A stretch of 53,466 nt of DNA from Desulfobacter latus (GTDB taxonomy: Bacteria; Desulfobacterota; Desulfobacteria; Desulfobacterales; Desulfobacteraceae): assembly GCF_013389365.1 (NCBI RefSeq), contig NZ_JACADJ010000021.1:1-53466 (forward strand), given 5' to 3'. Of this stretch, positions 18,411 to 26,995 are shown in pieces. Every line of letters begins with the position of its first letter. The stretch's first letter is position 1. The notes below the pieces were generated by a model. That model had not been told where the DNA came from, made no database searches, and saw nothing but the letters and a program-made list of their open reading frames with translations. Both the position numbers and the translations under genes were made by a program.

Positions 18411-19405
18411 TGACGAAAAAACTGGTGGTTATCGGCAGCAATTCATTTTCCGGGGCCCATCTGGTTGACGCTGCGTTGAAAGAGGGGATGACCGTCCTGG
18501 GCATCAGCCGCTCTATTGAACCGGATAGCGTATTTCTGCCTTATAAATGGGGGCAAGGAAATTTAGACCGGTTTTCTTTTTTCCAGCTGGATCTCAACCA
18601 TGATCTTGATCAGATAATGACGATCATTCTGGGATTTCAGCCGGCATATATCGTTAATTTTGCTGCCCAGGGCATGGTTGCCCAGAGTTGGAATTCGCCT
18701 GAGGATTGGTTACAGACCAATACATTGTCTGCTGTTAAGCTACATTTTCGCCTACTCGGATGCGGTTCACTGAAGAAATTCATTCAGATCTCAACCCCTG
18801 AAGTGTATGGATCACGCACCGGCATTGTCAAAGAAAATACCTGTTATGACCCCAGCACCCCTTATGCGGTCTCCAAAGCTGCAGCAGACATGAATTTAAT
18901 GGCGATGCACCGTCAATACGGCTTCCCTGTTGTATTTACCCGGGCGTCAAATGTTTACGGACCCGGGCAGCAATTATACCGGGTGATACCCAAAGCCGCC
19001 ATCCATTTTCTGACAGCAAGGCCATTTGAACTGCATGGCGGGGGAACCAGTGTCAGGTCCTTTATTCATATTAAGGATGTTGTTCAAGGAACCCTGAAAA
19101 CAATGGTTCATGGAACCCCTGGGACGATTTATCATTTTTCCACAGATGAGTACATAACAATCCGGTCTCTTGTGAAATGTATTGCCGATCAGATCGGAAT
19201 TTCTTTTACTGATAATATCATAGATGTTCAGGAGCGTGCGGGCAAAGATAAATATTATAAATTGGATGCCGGTAAAGCTGGCAGGGAGCTGGGGTGGAAA
19301 GCTGGATTTGAGCTTGAGGCAGGTATAAAAGAGACGATTTCCTGGATAAAGAGAAACATTTCCGATTTCAAAAACAGAGAATTGGGATATATACATAAAC
19401 CGTGA
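18410..19405 (+). CDS. extended SDR nucleotide-sugar epimerase/dehydratase
   Basis: NAD(P)-dependent enzyme of 331 residues modifying a nucleotide sugar. The Rossmann loop GSNSFSG (residues 9-15) keeps the outer glycines but has Ser at the middle one. The active-site block QISTPEVYGS and YAVSK (Tyr152, Lys156) are intact; the TPEVYG pattern, with Glu after the Pro, resembles 4,6-dehydratases rather than plain 4-epimerases. The start is fixed by the one-base overlap TAATG with the upstream isomerase gene, indicating translational coupling. Substrate is unknown; an NDP-heptose or NDP-hexose is plausible from the neighbours. Confidence 0.75.
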   Translation: MTKKLVVIGSNSFSGAHLVDAALKEGMTVLGISRSIEPDSVFLPYKWGQGNLDRFSFFQLDLNHDLDQIMTIILGFQPAYIVNFAAQGMVAQSWNSPEDWLQTNTLSAVKLHFRLLGCGSLKKFIQISTPEVYGSRTGIVKENTCYDPSTPYAVSKAAADMNLMAMHRQYGFPVVFTRASNVYGPGQQLYRVIPKAAIHFLTARPFELHGGGTSVRSFIHIKDVVQGTLKTMVHGTPGTIYHFSTDEYITIRSLVKCIADQIGISFTDNIIDVQERAGKDKYYKLDAGKAGRELGWKAGFELEAGIKETISWIKRNISDFKNRELGYIHKP

Positions 19406-19487
19406 ATTTACTTTTCATAATATTCAATGCATAGAAGGCCGGGCTCGGTCACTGTAAAACGGATATAGCAAAAGGAAAGAAGTGAAT

Positions 19488-20552
19488 ATGACCGATCAAT
19501 TTAGAATTGACAGCCATAAATTGATGTATCACGTCAATAGGGTTAAAAAATGGCTGGACGGTGAGCTGATTTATCCTATTTATATGGAAGTCAGCCCTTG
19601 TGGTTCCTGCAACCATAGATGCTCATTTTGCAGCGTTGATTTCATGGGGTATCAAAAGAAAATGATTGATGCCGGGCTGTTAAAAAAACGGATCACTGAA
19701 TTGGGGAGCCTTGGCCTGAAAAGTATTATGTTTGCAGGGGAAGGGGAGCCGTTTCTGCATAAACAGCTGTCTGAGATCATCGTACACACAAAAAAAACAG
19801 GCATTGATGTTGCTGTGACAACCAACGGGGTCCTGATGCGGCCGGAAATATCTGAAAAAATTATCGCGTCCATGGCGTGGGTGAAGGTGAGTTTGAATGC
19901 CGGGCAGGCTGACACATATGCCGAAATTCATCAAACCCAGTCGGATGATTTTGGCAGAGTGCTTAAAAATATTGAGTTTGCGGCTAAGGTCAAGCAGAAT
20001 CAGCAGAGCAGATGTGCTATCGGTGTTCAACTTCTTCTTCTCCCCGAGAATGTCGAGGAGGTGGAGACCCTGGCTCAAAGATCAAAGGATGCGGGAGCTG
20101 ATTATCTAGTGGTAAAACCTTATACCCATCACCATAAAAACGATCATCACTATAAAATAGAATACAGCGTTTATAATTACCTTGAGAAGGCTTTGGAAAA
20201 ATATAACTCCGATGCATTTTCGGTCATTTTCAGGGCCAGGGCAATGAAGTTGTGGGACAAGCAAACACAACCGGTTTCCGCTTGCGTCTGTCTCCCTTTT
20301 TGGTCTTACATAGATGCGGGTGGCAATGTTTGGGGGTGCAGTGCCCATCTGCTGGAGGAGACGTTTAAATACGGTTCCATTAAAGAGAATACGTTTAAAG
20401 AGATTTGGGAAGGACAAAAGCGGGCAAAATCCCTGAAATGGGTCTCAGAGAATCTTGACTTGAGCACATGCAAACTGAATTGCCGGATGGGGCAGGTAAA
20501 TAAATATTTAAATGAATTGATTGAACCACCAGAACACGTTAATTTTATATAG
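19488..20552 (+). CDS. radical SAM protein with SPASM-like C-terminus
   Basis: The 4Fe-4S/SAM motif is CNHRCSFC (Cys41, 45, 48), preceded by YMEVSPCGSC. GEGEPFLH follows as the SAM-binding GGE-like strand. A C-terminal cluster (VCLPFWSYIDAGGNVWGCS, then CKLNC) suggests an auxiliary cluster of SPASM/twitch type. GGAAAG precedes the start; GTG 19482 or ATG 19488 could initiate, and I prefer ATG. It sits between an SDR gene and a transketolase pair, with no small precursor peptide nearby, so the substrate is more likely a sugar or nucleotide sugar (dehydration, epimerisation or rearrangement) than a peptide. Confidence 0.82.
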   Translation: MTDQFRIDSHKLMYHVNRVKKWLDGELIYPIYMEVSPCGSCNHRCSFCSVDFMGYQKKMIDAGLLKKRITELGSLGLKSIMFAGEGEPFLHKQLSEIIVHTKKTGIDVAVTTNGVLMRPEISEKIIASMAWVKVSLNAGQADTYAEIHQTQSDDFGRVLKNIEFAAKVKQNQQSRCAIGVQLLLLPENVEEVETLAQRSKDAGADYLVVKPYTHHHKNDHHYKIEYSVYNYLEKALEKYNSDAFSVIFRARAMKLWDKQTQPVSACVCLPFWSYIDAGGNVWGCSAHLLEETFKYGSIKENTFKEIWEGQKRAKSLKWVSENLDLSTCKLNCRMGQVNKYLNELIEPPEHVNFI

Positions 20553-20559
20553 GATATTT

Positions 20560-21378
20560 ATGTCAAATTCGATGAAAGATCTGGAAGACATCTCCCGTCA
20601 CATACGGGCGACTTTGGTGGAAATGTCCCATAAAGGCCGGGCGGCACATTTAGGATCTGCCCTGTCCTGTGTTGATATATTGGTTGCCCTTTATTGGCGT
20701 AGATTAAAAATAGATCCGCAAAATATAGACGCTCCCGACCGGGACCGTTTCATTCTCTCCAAGGGGCATGGGGCCTCGGCATTATATGCAACTCTGGCTT
20801 ACAGGAATATTATTCCAATGGCGCTTTTAGAGACATATTGCCAGGAAGGCTCTAAATTGGAAGAGCATCCGGGACCGCGGAATATTAAAGGCGTGGAAGC
20901 TGCCACAGGCTCACTTGGCCATGGACTCTCCCTTGGGCTGGGAATGGCTCTTGCCGGTAAAATTCAAAACCATTCCTATCAGGTCTTTATACTTCTCAGT
21001 GACGGTGAATGTAATGAAGGATCTGTCTGGGAAGCGGCCATGTTTGCACCGGCTAAGGGATTGAATGAGGTTTGTGTTATTGTTGATTTCAATAAGTGGC
21101 AGGCCACGGGCAGAAGTTGTGAGGTGATGGGGCTCCAGCCCCTGGCTGAAAAGTGGCAGGCCTTTGGTTGGGACACAAGGCAAGTCAATGGTCATGATAT
21201 GAATGAATTGGTTAATGTGCTTTCCCAACTGCCGGATAATCCTGAAAAACCAGTTGCCATCATCGCCCATACCGTTAAGGGGAAAGGGGTTTCCTTCATG
21301 GAAGATGATAATAACTGGCACTATAGAATCCCTTCTGAAGAGGAGTTGAAACTGGCAAAAATGGAGTTGGGCATATGA
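20560..21378 (+). CDS. transketolase, N-terminal (TPP-binding) subunit
   Basis: Thiamine-diphosphate-binding half of a split transketolase, 272 residues. Visible landmarks are KGRAAHLGSALS, SKGHGASALYA, TGSLGHGLSLGLGMALA and the diphosphate/Mg2+ motif LSDGECNEGSVWEA...DFNKWQ (Ser replaces the first Gly of the usual GDG). It ends where a full-length transketolase would continue into the pyrimidine-binding domain; that domain is supplied by the next gene, which overlaps by four bases (ATGA). Split pairs occur in archaea and in bacterial sugar clusters. Role here: two-carbon ketol transfer, either to make sedoheptulose 7-phosphate or to branch a keto sugar. Confidence 0.9.
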   Translation: MSNSMKDLEDISRHIRATLVEMSHKGRAAHLGSALSCVDILVALYWRRLKIDPQNIDAPDRDRFILSKGHGASALYATLAYRNIIPMALLETYCQEGSKLEEHPGPRNIKGVEAATGSLGHGLSLGLGMALAGKIQNHSYQVFILLSDGECNEGSVWEAAMFAPAKGLNEVCVIVDFNKWQATGRSCEVMGLQPLAEKWQAFGWDTRQVNGHDMNELVNVLSQLPDNPEKPVAIIAHTVKGKGVSFMEDDNNWHYRIPSEEELKLAKMELGI

Positions 21379-22301
21379 GAAATGCATTTGCTAAAGAAAT
21401 GGAAATACTTGCCGCTGACGATCCCGATCTGGTGCTTCTTACAGGGGATATGGGAAACCGCCTCTTTAACAGTTATAAACAGCGGTATCCAAATCGGTTT
21501 TATAATTGCGGTGTGGCCGAATCCAATATGGCTTCTGTTGCTGCTGGTATGGCGTTGTGCGGATTAAAGCCCGTCACTTATTCCATTGCCCCGTTTAATA
21601 CCCTCAGGTGCATGGAACAGATTAAAATCGATATCTGCTACCATAAACTGCCGGTCATCGTGGTCGGGGTCGGGGCTGGACTCTCCTATGGAGAACTTGG
21701 CCCCACCCATCAATCATGTGAGGATATTTCCATGATGAGGAGCATTCCAGGGATGACGGTTGTCTGCCCAGGGGATGCTGTGGAGGTCCGGCTGGCATTA
21801 CGGTCTGCTGTTGAACTGGGTCAACCCGTCTACTTGAGGCTTGGGAAAAAAAACGAACCCATAGTACATCAGCAAACACCGGAACTGACGATTGGAAAAG
21901 CGTTAACGGTGACTGAAGGAAAGGATATCTGCCTGATCTGCACAGGAAACGTACTGCCTTTGGGCATGGATCTTGTAATAGATTTGAAAGAGAAAGGACT
22001 GAGTGTGGGACTGGTGAGTATGCATACGGTTAAACCCCTGGATGATACATGTCTAAGGGAAATCTTCTCACATTATTCTGTGGTGGCGACAATTGAAGAA
22101 CATAGCATCATAGGGGGCTTGGGGACTGCGCTACAAGAGTGGCTGTATGAAAATAAATTGGAAATCCGGGGCAAGCTAATGAAGTTTGGGATTCAGGATC
22201 AATTTTTGAACTTATCTTGTAACCAATTAAGAGCAAGAAAACGGAATCATTTAACAGTAAGTGAAATAAGGGGGCGTTTATTATTGGATTCTGATCAATA
22301 A
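21375..22301 (+). CDS. transketolase, C-terminal (pyrimidine-binding) subunit
   Basis: Second half of the split transketolase, 308 residues, starting within the stop of the first subunit (ATGA overlap at 21375). The catalytic Glu of TPP enzymes is in CGVAESNMASVAAG (about residue 50); SYGELGPTHQSCEDISMMRSIPG matches the transketolase pyrimidine domain, and the C-terminal domain has EEHSIIGGLGTALQEW. The two subunits should form an alpha2beta2 enzyme. It is the last gene of the tight 14503-22301 plus-strand run; 213 non-coding bases follow. Confidence 0.9.
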   Translation: MRNAFAKEMEILAADDPDLVLLTGDMGNRLFNSYKQRYPNRFYNCGVAESNMASVAAGMALCGLKPVTYSIAPFNTLRCMEQIKIDICYHKLPVIVVGVGAGLSYGELGPTHQSCEDISMMRSIPGMTVVCPGDAVEVRLALRSAVELGQPVYLRLGKKNEPIVHQQTPELTIGKALTVTEGKDICLICTGNVLPLGMDLVIDLKEKGLSVGLVSMHTVKPLDDTCLREIFSHYSVVATIEEHSIIGGLGTALQEWLYENKLEIRGKLMKFGIQDQFLNLSCNQLRARKRNHLTVSEIRGRLLLDSDQ

Positions 22302-22316
22302 ACGGAGTGATTTTTC

Positions 22317-22346
22317 TTGACTCTACTTTCTTCAACTTGATATGAG
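22317..22346 (+). promoter_or_regulatory. possible sigma-70-type promoter for the radical SAM gene at 22515
   Basis: TTGACT (22317-22322) and TATGAG (22341-22346) are separated by 18 bases. It lies 169 bp upstream of the next start codon. The match to the -10 consensus is modest, so this is a weak prediction. The region 22320-22337 also matches 18 bases of the omega-RNA-like element at 52726-52743. Confidence 0.25.
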
Positions 22347-22514
22347 AGTAGTATTATGTATGATATTTATATTGGCGAGAATATTTTTGAATATGGAGGT
22401 TTGATGTATGCTTTGGTTAACGAAAGGCAAATTCTTATCCCTCATTTTTCCTAATGCCTCGACATTTATTTTCATCATTTTGAATTTTTTACAACTAAAT
22501 TTTGGAGACAACAC

Positions 22515-23507
22515 ATGAACTCGTCATTTCCTCAGTTCCCAAAAAATGTGATGATCGGCATCTGGGACGGCTACTGTAATCTCAAGTGTCCCCAATGCCC
22601 GGTGAATTCGCCTGACAGTAAGTTCAAGATAAAAAAAGGCAAAATGTCTTACGAGGACTTTTGCAAGATTCTTGATGAGTGCAAGCCCTTCAGGCCTCGC
22701 ATCATTCCTCACTCGGAATACGAACCTTTAATCGTCAAAGATGTCGGACGCTATTACCGTGCGATTAAAGACCGAGGCATGCCCATTTCGATCAACACGA
22801 ATGGCACGCTCATTACACCCTCTTTGGCCTCCGAACTCGTTGATATAGGTGTTGATTCAATCACAGTGAGTATAGACGCGTTTTTTCCTGATTCCTTGTT
22901 GAAAATTCGTGGTTTTAAGGACATTGACAAGGTCAACGGTGCTGTTTTCAATCTTCTCAAGGCCCGCGGGGACAGCTTGATACCCAGAGTGAGTGTCTCC
23001 TTTACGCGTCAGCGTGACAACGAAAGCGAAGAGAAGGCTTTCCTTGACTACTGGTTGCAGCATGTCGATTTCGTTCGGATTGCGACCTATTTCGACAATC
23101 TCGTCCTCGCCGAGCCCATTGATATGCCACGCAAACCTTGCAAGTTCATGATGGATCAAGCTACGATCAATTTTGACGGAAACATGCGTAGCCCATGCCA
23201 GGCTAATTACGAAGGTACAAATCCTGTCGGCAATGTCTTAGAGAGCGGCTTGCTTGAAGTTTGGAGATCTCCTGTTCTAAGAACAATACGCGAGAAGCAC
23301 CTCGCTGGTGATTATGCTGGCGCTCACCCCCTGTGCGAAAAGTGCGAGGTATGGACCTTTCTATCCACTCAAGATATTGATGAGGGGGATCTACTGATCC
23401 GTAAGTCTCCTTTCGCAACAATCTACAATCGCAAGGATAGGCTGGCAGGCTGGGATCAGGAATCCATGAATAGGTTGAATTATGATAACGCCGCCCTGCT
23501 CACATGA
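22515..23507 (+). CDS. radical SAM/SPASM-domain protein
   Basis: 330 residues with the radical SAM motif CNLKCPQC (Cys21, 25, 28) close to the N-terminus, an ISINTNGTL strand, and a SPASM-like cysteine set (KPCKF, RSPCQAN, PLCEKCEVW) for an auxiliary 4Fe-4S cluster. GGAGA precedes the ATG by 7 bp. It is convergent with the five-gene operon ending at 23686 and probably belongs to the same cassette, since non-coding or mobile sequence lies on both outer sides. SPASM proteins modify peptides, sugars or act in dehydrogenation; no precursor peptide is visible, so the substrate is open. Confidence 0.82.
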   Translation: MNSSFPQFPKNVMIGIWDGYCNLKCPQCPVNSPDSKFKIKKGKMSYEDFCKILDECKPFRPRIIPHSEYEPLIVKDVGRYYRAIKDRGMPISINTNGTLITPSLASELVDIGVDSITVSIDAFFPDSLLKIRGFKDIDKVNGAVFNLLKARGDSLIPRVSVSFTRQRDNESEEKAFLDYWLQHVDFVRIATYFDNLVLAEPIDMPRKPCKFMMDQATINFDGNMRSPCQANYEGTNPVGNVLESGLLEVWRSPVLRTIREKHLAGDYAGAHPLCEKCEVWTFLSTQDIDEGDLLIRKSPFATIYNRKDRLAGWDQESMNRLNYDNAALLT

Positions 23508-23546
23508 TCTGTTCTGAACGAGACTTGACTTGACAGTGCTGGTCAC

Positions 23547-23570
23547 AACATGATTTTGGGTGGTCATGTT
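23547..23570 (+). terminator. possible terminator hairpin between convergent genes
   Basis: AACATGA (23547-23553) and TCATGTT (23564-23570) can pair around a 10-base loop, 40 bp after the radical SAM stop. The downstream sequence is only moderately T-rich (ATTCTCCTTTTCT), so the prediction is weak. Confidence 0.3.
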
Positions 23571-23685
23571 ATTCTCCTTTTCTGGATTAATTGGCGTTAA
23601 TCCCGGGAATATAGGATCACCCTTAATTTTGGCAAGGTGTCAAATCAAGTCCGTCCTCTGGCACATGAGCGAGGTCTCTACTTCC

Positions 23686-24402
23686 CTACTCATTGAAGGC
23701 GTTCATATATTCCGAGGCGATTCGTTTTAGGAATTCTTCGTTCCTCCACGGCTCTCGCATAAACACTTTTCGTTCAAATGAACTTAAGAACTTTCTTCTA
23801 TTCTTAGTGTTTCTTATTTCAACTGTTTCCTTCAGAGCTCTCTTCATGAACTCAGTAATTGTTCTCACAGCTCTGAGCAGAAATATCATTTCAGGATTCC
23901 CTCTGATCAAGGGCTGGAGATGTTTCCGTACTCTCTCTTGCACCTTGATGCTTTTTTTCTCCGCCAAATAACATGGATTCTCATTCTTGTGGAACATATC
24001 CAAAAGAGAAGCAATTTCAAACCCCTCGATCTCCCCTTCGGCATCAATCAAGGGGAAAAAGGGATAGACCTGACATATGAAGGGTCTGAATTCGTGGGGA
24101 CTGCATAACCCCCTACATGAGCATTTCGCGTAGTATACACGTACTTCAGCGCCTTCCACCGGTTCATATACTTCACTCTTGACATTGTCCGTGACTCCGG
24201 CCAACCCCCCTATAGAGAGCAAATACTCATACTCACTCTCGAGCATCGGCAGCACTGGTTCCGCGTTGATGAGTTTCAACTCATCCCCAAAGAAGGGCGT
24301 GCAACAATATCCGTCACATTTTTCGTAGCAGGCCACTCCCTCACCCGATGAATATTTTGGGTCCCAGCTATACACTGCTGACCAGTTTATAGTCTTTTTC
24401 AT
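23686..24402 (-). CDS. YkgJ-like cysteine-cluster protein (putative zinc/iron chelating)
   Basis: 238 residues. Two cysteine groups, C25-x3-C29-x3-C33-C34 (CYEKCDGYCC) and C94-x-C96-x3-C100 with C110 in the sequence SPHEFRPFICQVYPF, match the CxxxCxxxCC and RPxxCRxYPF pattern of the YkgJ/UPF0153 family, thought to bind Zn or an Fe-S cluster. I chose ATG 24402, which follows the carrier-protein stop by 13 bases; earlier in-frame starts would overlap the carrier gene. It is the last gene of the methyltransferase-acyltransferase-adenylation-carrier operon. Family members have no firmly known reaction; here the position suggests a redox or hydroxylation step on the carrier-bound group, which is conjecture. 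Confidence 0.7.
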   Translation of the reverse strand: MKKTINWSAVYSWDPKYSSGEGVACYEKCDGYCCTPFFGDELKLINAEPVLPMLESEYEYLLSIGGLAGVTDNVKSEVYEPVEGAEVRVYYAKCSCRGLCSPHEFRPFICQVYPFFPLIDAEGEIEGFEIASLLDMFHKNENPCYLAEKKSIKVQERVRKHLQPLIRGNPEMIFLLRAVRTITEFMKRALKETVEIRNTKNRRKFLSSFERKVFMREPWRNEEFLKRIASEYMNAFNE

Positions 24403-24415
24403 CTCTGTCACCGGG

Positions 24416-24670
24416 TCATTCAATACCTTTTGCCAACAACATGATGAATCCCCTAACTGTACCAAATTCTTCATTCGAGAGTTTCTCAAGCTCTAACTTT
24501 ATTCCACATTTGTCTTCTATTAACAGCACGAGCTTCACAAATTTTAAGGAATCCACCACTCCAGCCTTTATAAGATTGTAGTCGTCTTCAATCTGACTCG
24601 GGAGATCGTCGTTCCCAACGATCTCTTTTATGCATCTCACGATAATCTCTCGGCACTCTCCTCTCGTCAT
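24416..24670 (-). CDS. acyl/peptidyl carrier protein
   Basis: 84-residue carrier protein. The phosphopantetheine attachment site is Ser41 in AGVVDSLKFVKLVLLIED, the DSL motif followed by the typical helix II. Its ATG overlaps the stop of the adenylation gene by four bases, which argues for stoichiometric co-expression. It would hold, as a thioester on the 4'-phosphopantetheine arm, the acid activated by the neighbouring enzyme, as DltC does for DltA. No phosphopantetheinyl transferase gene is in the window, so a housekeeping enzyme must prime it. Confidence 0.88.
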   Translation of the reverse strand: MTRGECREIIVRCIKEIVGNDDLPSQIEDDYNLIKAGVVDSLKFVKLVLLIEDKCGIKLELEKLSNEEFGTVRGFIMLLAKGIE

Positions 24671-26253
24671 GACAATAACTCCGATAGTTGTTTCGACAAG
24701 GCCTTTCTATCCAGCTTACCGCTCGCATTTATTGGAACGGTTTCGATCGGGAAGATGTCAGCAGGCCTTGTGAACTCTGGAAGCTCTTCCTTGCACAATG
24801 CGTTGATTTTTTTCTTATCTAATTTGCCTCCAGACAGGACGAATCCGTACACGGAGTCCGGGTTGTTTTTTCTCTCTGGTGGCCATGGGATGACGACCGC
24901 TGTCGCGGTCTTCGCAGCACGCCGAAGCACGGCCTCGATTTCCTGGAGTTCGACTCGGTATCCATTGATCTGAACTTGGTCGTCGATTCTGCCGAGGTAG
25001 TAAAGGCATCCCTCCTCGTCCATCTCCACCAAGTCTCCTGTTCGGTACCAAAGATTATCTGATTCAGGAATCTTTACAAAGCTACTTTTTGTTTGTTCCC
25101 GATTTTTGAGGTATCCCTTCGAGACCTGTGATCCGCTCACGTACAGCTCACCAGCCTGCCCAATCTCTGCCTCTCTCGCATCTTCTTTCATCACCTTCCC
25201 ACTCTGCGAAGGAAACACGAATCCAATCGGCATCATGCTGTGTGGATATTCTTTGTCGAGATCGTCACATTGAAAATGTGCGAATTGTATCGTGACCTCC
25301 GTAGGACCGTAGAGATTTATAATGGTGGAGTGGGGGGCTGCTTTTTTCCAGGTTCTCGCCGTGTTCATAGAGAGCGCTTCACCAGTGAAGACACTTTGTC
25401 TCAGCGTCTTGAGACCTCCACCCTCAAGGAGTCGTATTTGTCTTACCGCGTTTGCCAAAGAGGGAACCGAGCACCAGCACGTTAGCTCGTGATCTCTAAC
25501 AAATGAGGACAATTGCAGTCGTTGTGCACGCGGAAGGGAGTAAACAGCAGCCCCACTCCACCAACCAGTAAACATATCATACACGCTCACGTCGAAGGTT
25601 GGATCAAAGATCTGACTGATTCGATCTTCCGTATAGATTGGATATTCCGCTAATATAAATCGCAAATAATTGTATATATTCCTGTTGCTGATCTCAATCC
25701 CCTTAGGCTCTCCTGTACTCCCCGAAGTGAAAAGCACGTATGCGGGATCTTCTGGAGCAGCCTGTCGCATGGCTCCAGAGTATTTACATTCGCCAGCCTT
25801 GAGCCATCGATGTTGCGGGTAACGGCCTTCCCAGCCTGCCTTTGAATCACTATCGCACAGTAGTATTACCAGCGTCCCCTGGTATTCCTTTAAAAGCTGG
25901 TCGAGCGATGCCTCACCCTCAGCAGCTACAATCAAGGTTCCTGCTTCAACGATCTCCATGGTCTTCAACAAACGTTGCTTTGGAAAATTCGGATTGAGCG
26001 GAACGTATGCCTTGCCAGCGCCAAGTGCCGCCAACATCGAGACGTAGTTGGAATAGCTCTGGTATCCCAACGTCAGCACATAAGGGTTTTCATTGGCTTT
26101 GTGTATACTTTCGGCCCAGCAGAGCGACCTCTCAGCGAGTTCCTCGTAAACATAGGTCATGCCATCCACATACAGCGCATCACGGGCTCCATACTTTTCC
26201 GCTGCTTCGTAGAATCCCTTAAAAAGGCTCTTGTATTTTTCCATATTGCTCAT
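24667..26253 (-). CDS. stand-alone amino-acid adenylation enzyme (NRPS A-domain/DltA-like)
   Basis: 528 residues with all core adenylation motifs: YVLFTSGSTGEPKG (A3), NLYGPTEVT (A5), WYRTGDLVEM (A7), GRIDDQVQINGYRVELQEIE (A8) and NASGKLDRKAL with the catalytic Lys (A10). The binding-pocket segment is FDPTFDVSVYDMF; the Asp in FDxS corresponds to Asp235 of gramicidin synthetase, which binds the alpha-amino group, so an amino acid is the likely substrate, although its identity cannot be read. It would form aminoacyl-AMP and load the carrier protein encoded directly downstream. No condensation or thioesterase domain is present, so release must use another enzyme, most simply the NeuD-like acyltransferase upstream. 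Confidence 0.88.
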   Translation of the reverse strand: MSNMEKYKSLFKGFYEAAEKYGARDALYVDGMTYVYEELAERSLCWAESIHKANENPYVLTLGYQSYSNYVSMLAALGAGKAYVPLNPNFPKQRLLKTMEIVEAGTLIVAAEGEASLDQLLKEYQGTLVILLCDSDSKAGWEGRYPQHRWLKAGECKYSGAMRQAAPEDPAYVLFTSGSTGEPKGIEISNRNIYNYLRFILAEYPIYTEDRISQIFDPTFDVSVYDMFTGWWSGAAVYSLPRAQRLQLSSFVRDHELTCWCSVPSLANAVRQIRLLEGGGLKTLRQSVFTGEALSMNTARTWKKAAPHSTIINLYGPTEVTIQFAHFQCDDLDKEYPHSMMPIGFVFPSQSGKVMKEDAREAEIGQAGELYVSGSQVSKGYLKNREQTKSSFVKIPESDNLWYRTGDLVEMDEEGCLYYLGRIDDQVQINGYRVELQEIEAVLRRAAKTATAVVIPWPPERKNNPDSVYGFVLSGGKLDKKKINALCKEELPEFTRPADIFPIETVPINASGKLDRKALSKQLSELLS

Positions 26254-26281
26254 TCTCTGACGACTCCTGCTGGCCGCTCGA

Positions 26282-26995
26282 TTATAATTTTTTCCAAACG
26301 ATGCGGGCTGGATTCCCGAAAACGGTCACAGCTTCCGGCACGTCTTCTATCACGACAGATCCAATTCCCACTGTCGCACCGCTCCCCACCTTTACATGTG
26401 ACATGACGACAGCCCCTGAATTGAGGGTCGCGCATTCCTCTATGAGAACGTTTGAATCTACTGTTGCGCAGGCAATGTCTACGCACTCCTTGAGCACCGA
26501 ATGATGGCCAACAAAACCCGTTTCACATACAAATGTCCCCGACCCAATCTCTGCCCGATATTCGATGGTCGCATTTGCGCATATAATTACTCCGGGCTCC
26601 AGTTTTACTTCCTGCATTATTCGCGCATTATTAGAAATAGTAGAGACGAGCTCCAGTTTGGATTCTCGGATCCCATTCAAAATCCTCCGTCGACGGTGAA
26701 TGTCATGATCGGTTAGAACCACTCCGCTAATATCTCGCTTCATAATTTCACCGATCCAGTCTCTGGATACAATGAGATCTCTTCCTTTAAACTTGCCTTT
26801 TTGGGGATAGTCGAACTGTGAGCAGGGTCTTCGTGCAAAGTCCAACTCCGCATTGATCTCCGGTAGTTCTTCTTCCGGTTCCACGAAACATTCAGCTTGC
26901 CAAAGCCCCTCGGCTTCAGCAAACGCTTGTACGAATCCTGCAAAGCCGTCATGCCACCCGATCACAGCCACTTTTCTCAATTTATTCATATGCAT
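26282..26995 (-). CDS. NeuD/PglD-like left-handed beta-helix acyltransferase
   Basis: 238 residues. The C-terminal half (about 115-230) is a series of hexapeptide repeats (VIICANATIEYRAEIGSG, VDIACATVDSNVLIEE, VKVGSGATVGIGSVV) ending FGNPARIVWKK, the standard tail of LbetaH acyltransferases. The N-terminal half has an isoleucine-rich Rossmann-like fold start (KVAVIGWHDGF) as in NeuD/PglD, which N-acylate 4-amino sugars. Relatives use acetyl-CoA; adjacent adenylation and carrier genes suggest that this one may take an acyl or aminoacyl group from the carrier protein. ATG 26995 overlaps the end of the upstream methyltransferase by ten bases; ATG 26989 is an alternative. Confidence 0.8.
   Translation of the reverse strand: MHMNKLRKVAVIGWHDGFAGFVQAFAEAEGLWQAECFVEPEEELPEINAELDFARRPCSQFDYPQKGKFKGRDLIVSRDWIGEIMKRDISGVVLTDHDIHRRRRILNGIRESKLELVSTISNNARIMQEVKLEPGVIICANATIEYRAEIGSGTFVCETGFVGHHSVLKECVDIACATVDSNVLIEECATLNSGAVVMSHVKVGSGATVGIGSVVIEDVPEAVTVFGNPARIVWKKL

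Noticed and set aside
22356-22454. 32-codon small open frame upstream of the radical SAM gene, as a possible precursor peptide
   Set aside because: It lacks a ribosome-binding site and the Cys/Gly pattern of radical SAM precursor peptides, and overlaps the putative promoter region.
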